Below are positions 59,990 to 64,000 of a stretch of DNA of 64,000 nucleotides, in pieces. The notes under the pieces were generated by a model that made no database searches, was not told the origin of the DNA, and was given only the letters and a program-made list of their open reading frames with translations. This DNA comes from Neoarius graeffei. Lineage: Eukaryota > Chordata > Actinopteri > Siluriformes > Ariidae. Each line of letters begins with the position of its first letter. Positions within the stretch are counted from its first letter, which is position 1. The stretch covers positions 57,534,059 to 57,598,058 of the forward strand of contig NC_083574.1 of the NCBI RefSeq assembly GCF_027579695.1. Direction: 5' to 3'. A program made the position numbers and the translations under genes.

Positions 59990-60951
59990 CTTTATTTGTT
60001 TACTGCATCTGTTATAGTTGTTATACATATATTTCACAATTGACAGTTGAGAACCCCCCCCCAAAACCCGATAGCTTTTTGAATCAAGACAACCCAGTCA
60101 CAAATGTTAACTAGTTTCAGCCAAACCAAGTACTTATAGATCTTTATCATGCATTCAAACTTATTAAAATCCAAATAACATACAATAAATTTACACTGAC
60201 CAGTGATTAATCAGATATGCAAAAGAAATAATAGAAATGTTATTCTCGTGTGCCAAACTGTTGTTTATCAACTTATGATTTGTAATGTAGATGTACAAAC
60301 TACATTTAATCAGGTTTGAACAAGAGCTTTAATATTACAACAAATTGTAGATAACGGATTATATACTGCAGCTAGTCTGTTCGTCTCGGTCCCTGAACTT
60401 AGGCTCTACTAAAAAGTGCTTTTGCTTCTTGTATAATTAGAGTCCCAGGAACTTTACTGGGACAAAAAACATGGAGCCAATCATCAGATGGAAAGGTTTG
60501 TAACAGTTTACAGATTCAATACCACAACTTAGCATTATCAAAAATGGGCAGACCTGCTGGCTCAAACTGTTGCATTTGTCTGAATATACATTTTTTCCAG
60601 AACTGCTTTGGAGACATAATATTCCATTTAAGATGACTCACTTCAATAGAGAACATTAAATCATACTAATAACTCGAGTAAAACTAGAGCCACTAATAAA
60701 CTGCTCTTTGGGAACTCTGTAATAGTAGTATAGTTTGCTCTCAATCATAATTCAAAGGGAAATTCACAAGTGCAGTACTTTCAACTAATTTCTCCATTTC
60801 ACAGGTAAATACTAACGTCAATCAAGATGAGCTGACAAACAGGGTAGTCTTGCATAGCTTCCCAAGAGAAAGCCCAAGTTAAATGAAGGGAGATATTTTT
60901 TGTGCAAGTCAAATGCCACTACAGTATACAACATCTACAGGTGTGTTTGAT
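59990..60951 (-). other. got2: got2 3' UTR, probable extent
   Basis: About 960 bp of sequence downstream of the got2 stop on the - strand without named repeats. A possible AATAAA on the - strand lies at 59996-59991. Confidence 0.4.
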
Positions 60952-61074
60952 TCACTTGGTAACAGCATGAATGGCATGTGCAAGGTAGGCCACATTTCCA
61001 GAGGTCACACCTGCCACAGAGATGCGTCCATCCTTTGTCATGTAGACAGAGTACTCGTTAATTAGCCGCTCCAC
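60952..61074 (-). CDS. got2: mitochondrial aspartate aminotransferase, last exon
   Basis: The matrix enzyme uses pyridoxal phosphate to interconvert aspartate and 2-oxoglutarate with oxaloacetate and glutamate, for the malate-aspartate shuttle. This exon codes for the last 40 residues and the TGA. It includes [20 protein letters not shown], whose Arg is the substrate-carboxylate binding arginine of this family, and ends AIHAVTK. Acceptor CCTCAG precedes GTGGAGCGG at 61074. The fit to GOT2 rather than cytosolic GOT1 is clear from [10 protein letters not shown]. Fish often have two got2 copies; which one this is cannot be told. Confidence 0.94.
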   Translation of the reverse strand: MERLINEYSVYMTKDGRISVAGVTSGNVAYLAHAIHAVTK

Positions 61075-61165
61075 CTGAGGAAGGAGAATAAAAACAGGAA
61101 AGGAACAGAGATTTTAGAAGGAACTACTGAGGAAAGATGGCTAATCTGATTGTTAGTTGACTAAC

Positions 61166-61316
61166 CTGCTCAGGCTTGAGGCCAGTGAAGCAAAACATGC
61201 CGATCTGGTCAGTGACATGCTGCCAGTTGTGAGTGGAGCCCTCTTTTTTAAGGTTCGAGACAAGCATCTCCCTCATCTTAATTATGCGGTCTGCCATGCT
61301 TTTCACCTCAACCAAC
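61166..61316 (-). CDS. got2: mitochondrial aspartate aminotransferase, penultimate exon
   Basis: Acceptor TTTTATAG, donor CAG|GTTAGT; one base plus 50 codons. It reads [20 protein letters not shown], then the [20 protein letters not shown] block and FTGLKPEQ. This is the C-terminal small domain of the enzyme. The exons before it are not in the window; the next 2.7 kb are intron with transposons. The gene is convergent with chka. Confidence 0.95.
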
Positions 61317-61344
61317 CTATAAAATAGGAAAAAACAAGTTTTGT

Positions 61345-61690
61345 TTACTCTCCTCCAAAATACATGGCCAAAAGTTTGTGTCCACGTCCATCATGCCCAT
61401 ATGTGCTTGTTAAACATCCCATTCCAGATTTTAGCTCTCCTTGTGTTTTTAAAACAACCTCCACTCTTCTAGGAAGGCTTTTAACAATATTTTGGAAAGT
61501 GGCCATGGGGATTTGCCTAATCAGCCACAAGAGCCTTTATGGAGGTCAGACAATTGGTGCAGTGTCAGTGTTTCAGTTCCAAAGGTGTTCAATGGGGTTG
61601 CAATCAGGGCTCTGTGCAAGCCACTAGAGTTCTTCCACGCCAGCTTTGGCAAACCATAGGCGCGTTCGTACCAGAGGAACTTTTTCATAG
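61345..61690 (-). pseudogene. Tc1 transposase C-terminal fragment in a got2 intron
   Basis: On the - strand it reads VWFAKAGVEEL, a stop, WLAQSPDCNPIEHLW (keeping the Glu), then IPMATFQNIVKSLPRRVEVV and a [11 protein letters not shown] tail. This is the end of a Tc1-type DDE transposase with several stops. Confidence 0.8.
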
Positions 61691-62526
61691 TTCTTAGAAC
61701 TGTTGGAAGAAGGTCCGCTTGCTTTATGTCCCCACACAACAGGAACTGAGAATGATCAGAGTTCTTTAAATGCCATTCTGAGTGACACTTTTTTTAGCTC
61801 CTACTTCAGGGTAGGTACTCTCCCAGTACGAGAGGAACCATGGAGTGGTGCAAGTAGACAATGACTGGTCAAACATGAGCCATTGCAGTACTGACAATTG
61901 CCATTTTTAAAAATGTGTGAAAATCCTTAGCCACGTAAACAACAGTTCTTAAAAAGATTAACAAACCCCCAAAATAAACTCCTTTATACAGACAGAGAAT
62001 ATCCATACAAGACATGGTCGAGTATTCACTTGTTCAGTACCTGTATACTATGTACAGATTTTATTTTAAAAGAAGAACAAATGTCCTTGGGCACTGACAT
62101 CTCACTCTCTCTGAGGTTCAAATATCGCGCTCGGAGTAGAAATTATGTGAGAGAATCCGAGATTGCGAGGGCACTTAGATGCTATATGACTTGCTGAGGC
62201 TGAGATCTAGTGGATGAATCGCTTCTAAATTGTTGTAAACAACCCTGAAGATGCCAAAGTATCAAGCACTTGGGTGTAAAAATAAGCCCGATCATTGAAG
62301 CAGTGAACACACACAGAAACAGTGAGTGCACACATACCCAGCCTTTGGAAACCTTTTGCTGCCTGTAAATTCCATCGCTGGCCACTCAGTGTCTCTCCCC
62401 CAAATGTAATTTTTCCTTGCATGTTTGTGTGACATGCTTTTGTTTGTTTTAACTCACTGAGAAAAGCAATCCTTTTTAGATGGCAAGAACTGTGTTACTA
62501 TGACAATATACATTTGTTTACTAGTA
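61691..62526. other. got2 intron, unclassified repeat-like sequence
   Basis: The GGCGCGTTCGTACCAGAGG word (61660-61678) and later AGTACGAGAGGAAC (61827-61840) look like inverted parts of a fish MITE. I cannot set its ends. The rest is unrecognised. Confidence 0.4.
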
Positions 62527-64000
62527 CAGTGGTGCTTAAAAGTTTGTGAACCCTTTAGAATTTTCTATATTTCTGCATAAATATGACCTAAAACATCAGA
62601 TTTTCACACAAGTCCTAAAAGTAGATAAAAAGAACCCAGTTAAACAAAATGAGACAAAAATATTATACTTGGTCATTTATTTATTGAGGAAAATGATCCA
62701 ACATTACATATCTGTGAGTGGCAAAAGTATGTGAACCTTTGCTTTCAGTATCTGGTGTGATCCCCTTGTGCAGCAATAACTGCAGCTAAACATTTCCAGT
62801 AACTGTTGATCAGTCCTGCACACCGGCTTGGAGGAATTTTAGCCTGTTCCTCCATATAGAACAGCTTCAACTCTGGGATGTTGGTGGGTTTCCTCACATG
62901 AACTGCTCGCTTCAGGTCCTTCCACAACATTTTGATTGGATTAAGGTCAGGACTTTGACTTGGCCATTCCAAAACATTAACTTTATTCTTCTTTAACCAT
63001 TCTTTGGTAGAACGACTTGTGTGCTTAGGGTCGTTGTCTTGCTGCCTGACCCACCTTCTCTTGAGATTCAGTTCACAGACAGATGTCCTGACATTTTCCT
63101 TTAGAATTCGCTGGTATAATTCAGAATTCATTGCTCCATCAATGATGGCAAGCTGTCCTGGCCCAGATGCAGCAAAATAGGCCCAAACCATGATATTACT
63201 ACCAGCAAGTTTCAAATATGGGACAAGGTTCTTATGCTGGAATGCAGTGTTTTCCTTTCTCCAAACAGAACGCTTCTCATTTAAACCAAAAAGTTCTATT
63301 TTGGCCTCATCCGTCCACAAAACATTTTTCCAATAGCCTTCCAGCTTGTCCACGTGATCTTTAGCAAACTGCAGACAAGCAGCAATGCTCTTTTTGGAGA
63401 GCAGTGGCTTTCTCCTTGCAACCCTGTTACCCTGGAGTTCTTTGTGACCTCGACAACTATTACATGCCTTGCTCTTGGAGTGATCTTTGTTGTTCCCCCA
63501 CTCCTGGGGAGGGTAACAATGGTCTTGAATTTCCTCCATTTGTACACAACCTGTCTGACTGTGGATTGGTATAGTGCAAACTCTTTAGAGATGGTTTTGT
63601 AACCTTTTCCAGCCTGATGAGCATCAACAATGCTTTTTCTGAGGTCCTCAGAAATCTCCTTTGTTCGTGCCATGATACACTTCCACAAACGTGTTGTGAA
63701 GATCAGACTTTGATAGATCCCTGTTCTTTAAATAAAACAGGGTGCCCACTCACACCTGATTGTCACCTCATTGATTGAAAACACCTGACTCTAATTTCAC
63801 CTTCAAATTAAGTGCTTATCCTAGAGATTCACATACTTTTGCCACTCACAGATATGTAATATTGGATCATTTTCCTCAATAAATAAATGACGAAGTATAA
63901 TATTTGTCTCATTTGTTTAACTGGGTTCTCTTTATCTACTTTTAGGACCTGTGTGAAAATCTGATGTTTTAGGTCATATTTTTGCAGAAATATAGAAAAT
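62527..64000 (-). mobile_element. Tc1-like element, copy C, cut by the window end
   Basis: Same family as 33612-35213, opposite strand. The left end CAGTGGTGCTTAAAAGTTTG follows TA (62525-62526). About 35-40 bp of the other terminal repeat lie past 64000. Confidence 0.95.
62745..63673 (-). pseudogene. Tc1 transposase copy C, nearly intact
   Basis: The start ATG is at 63673 (MARTKEISEDLRKSIVDAHQ) with the HTH region. A deletion and frame change near 63430 removes much of the second HTH. From there an open frame runs to the stop at 62745. It keeps Asp in LWTDEAKIELFG and Asp in QQDNDPKHTSRS. In NPIKMLWKDL Lys stands at the Glu position. It ends GDHTRY. This is the longest open frame among the three copies but lacks a complete triad. 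Confidence 0.92.

Overview
This window is nuclear DNA from a bony fish, almost certainly a teleost. Two host genes with GT-AG introns can be read in it, and most of the rest is nested transposable elements of typical teleost kinds: L2-like LINEs, a Ty3/Gypsy retrotransposon, Tc1/mariner, hAT, PIF/Harbinger, Kolobok, ISL2EU and a tRNA-derived SINE. It is not prokaryotic, and most open reading frames are transposon fragments or chance. The species cannot be fixed from sequence alone.

Host genes. A complete choline kinase alpha gene (chka, + strand) has eleven coding exons from 14810 to 41483, giving 399 codons plus a stop with every phase consistent. The last two coding exons of the mitochondrial aspartate aminotransferase gene (got2, - strand) lie at 61316-61166 and 61074-60952; its upstream exons are beyond the right edge. 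The genes converge, so 43.9-60 kb is the space between their 3' ends. They share no pathway; chka starts the CDP-choline route to phosphatidylcholine and got2 serves the malate-aspartate shuttle.

Layout. 1-10.8 kb: an L2-like LINE broken by three insertions, namely an unidentified 1.8-kb segment, a 415-bp foldback element in the RT domain and a 4.9-kb Gypsy element in the 3' UTR. The Gypsy element carries a SCAN-like gag segment and has integrase before reverse transcriptase, the Gmr1-like arrangement. 10.8-12.4 kb: a 40-bp minisatellite containing two copies of one SINE. 12.4-14.4 kb: a Tc1 element whose 3' half is an inverted copy of its 5' half. 14.4-14.8 kb: chka upstream region. 15.3-35.8 kb: a 20.6-kb intron 2 built of nested DNA transposons. 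36-41.5 kb: the remaining chka exons and few repeats. 41.5-60 kb: chka 3' region and intergenic repeats, including copies of elements also found elsewhere in the window. 60-64 kb: end of got2 and a Tc1 copy running off the window.

The most notable items are the Gmr1-like retrotransposon, the palindromic Tc1, the head-to-tail MITE dimer in which each half carries a different guest (one guest holding a perfect 65-bp hairpin), and the Kolobok element (THAP domain) that splits an integrase-like transposase exon. Target-site duplications and copy-to-copy comparison inside the window define most element ends to the base.
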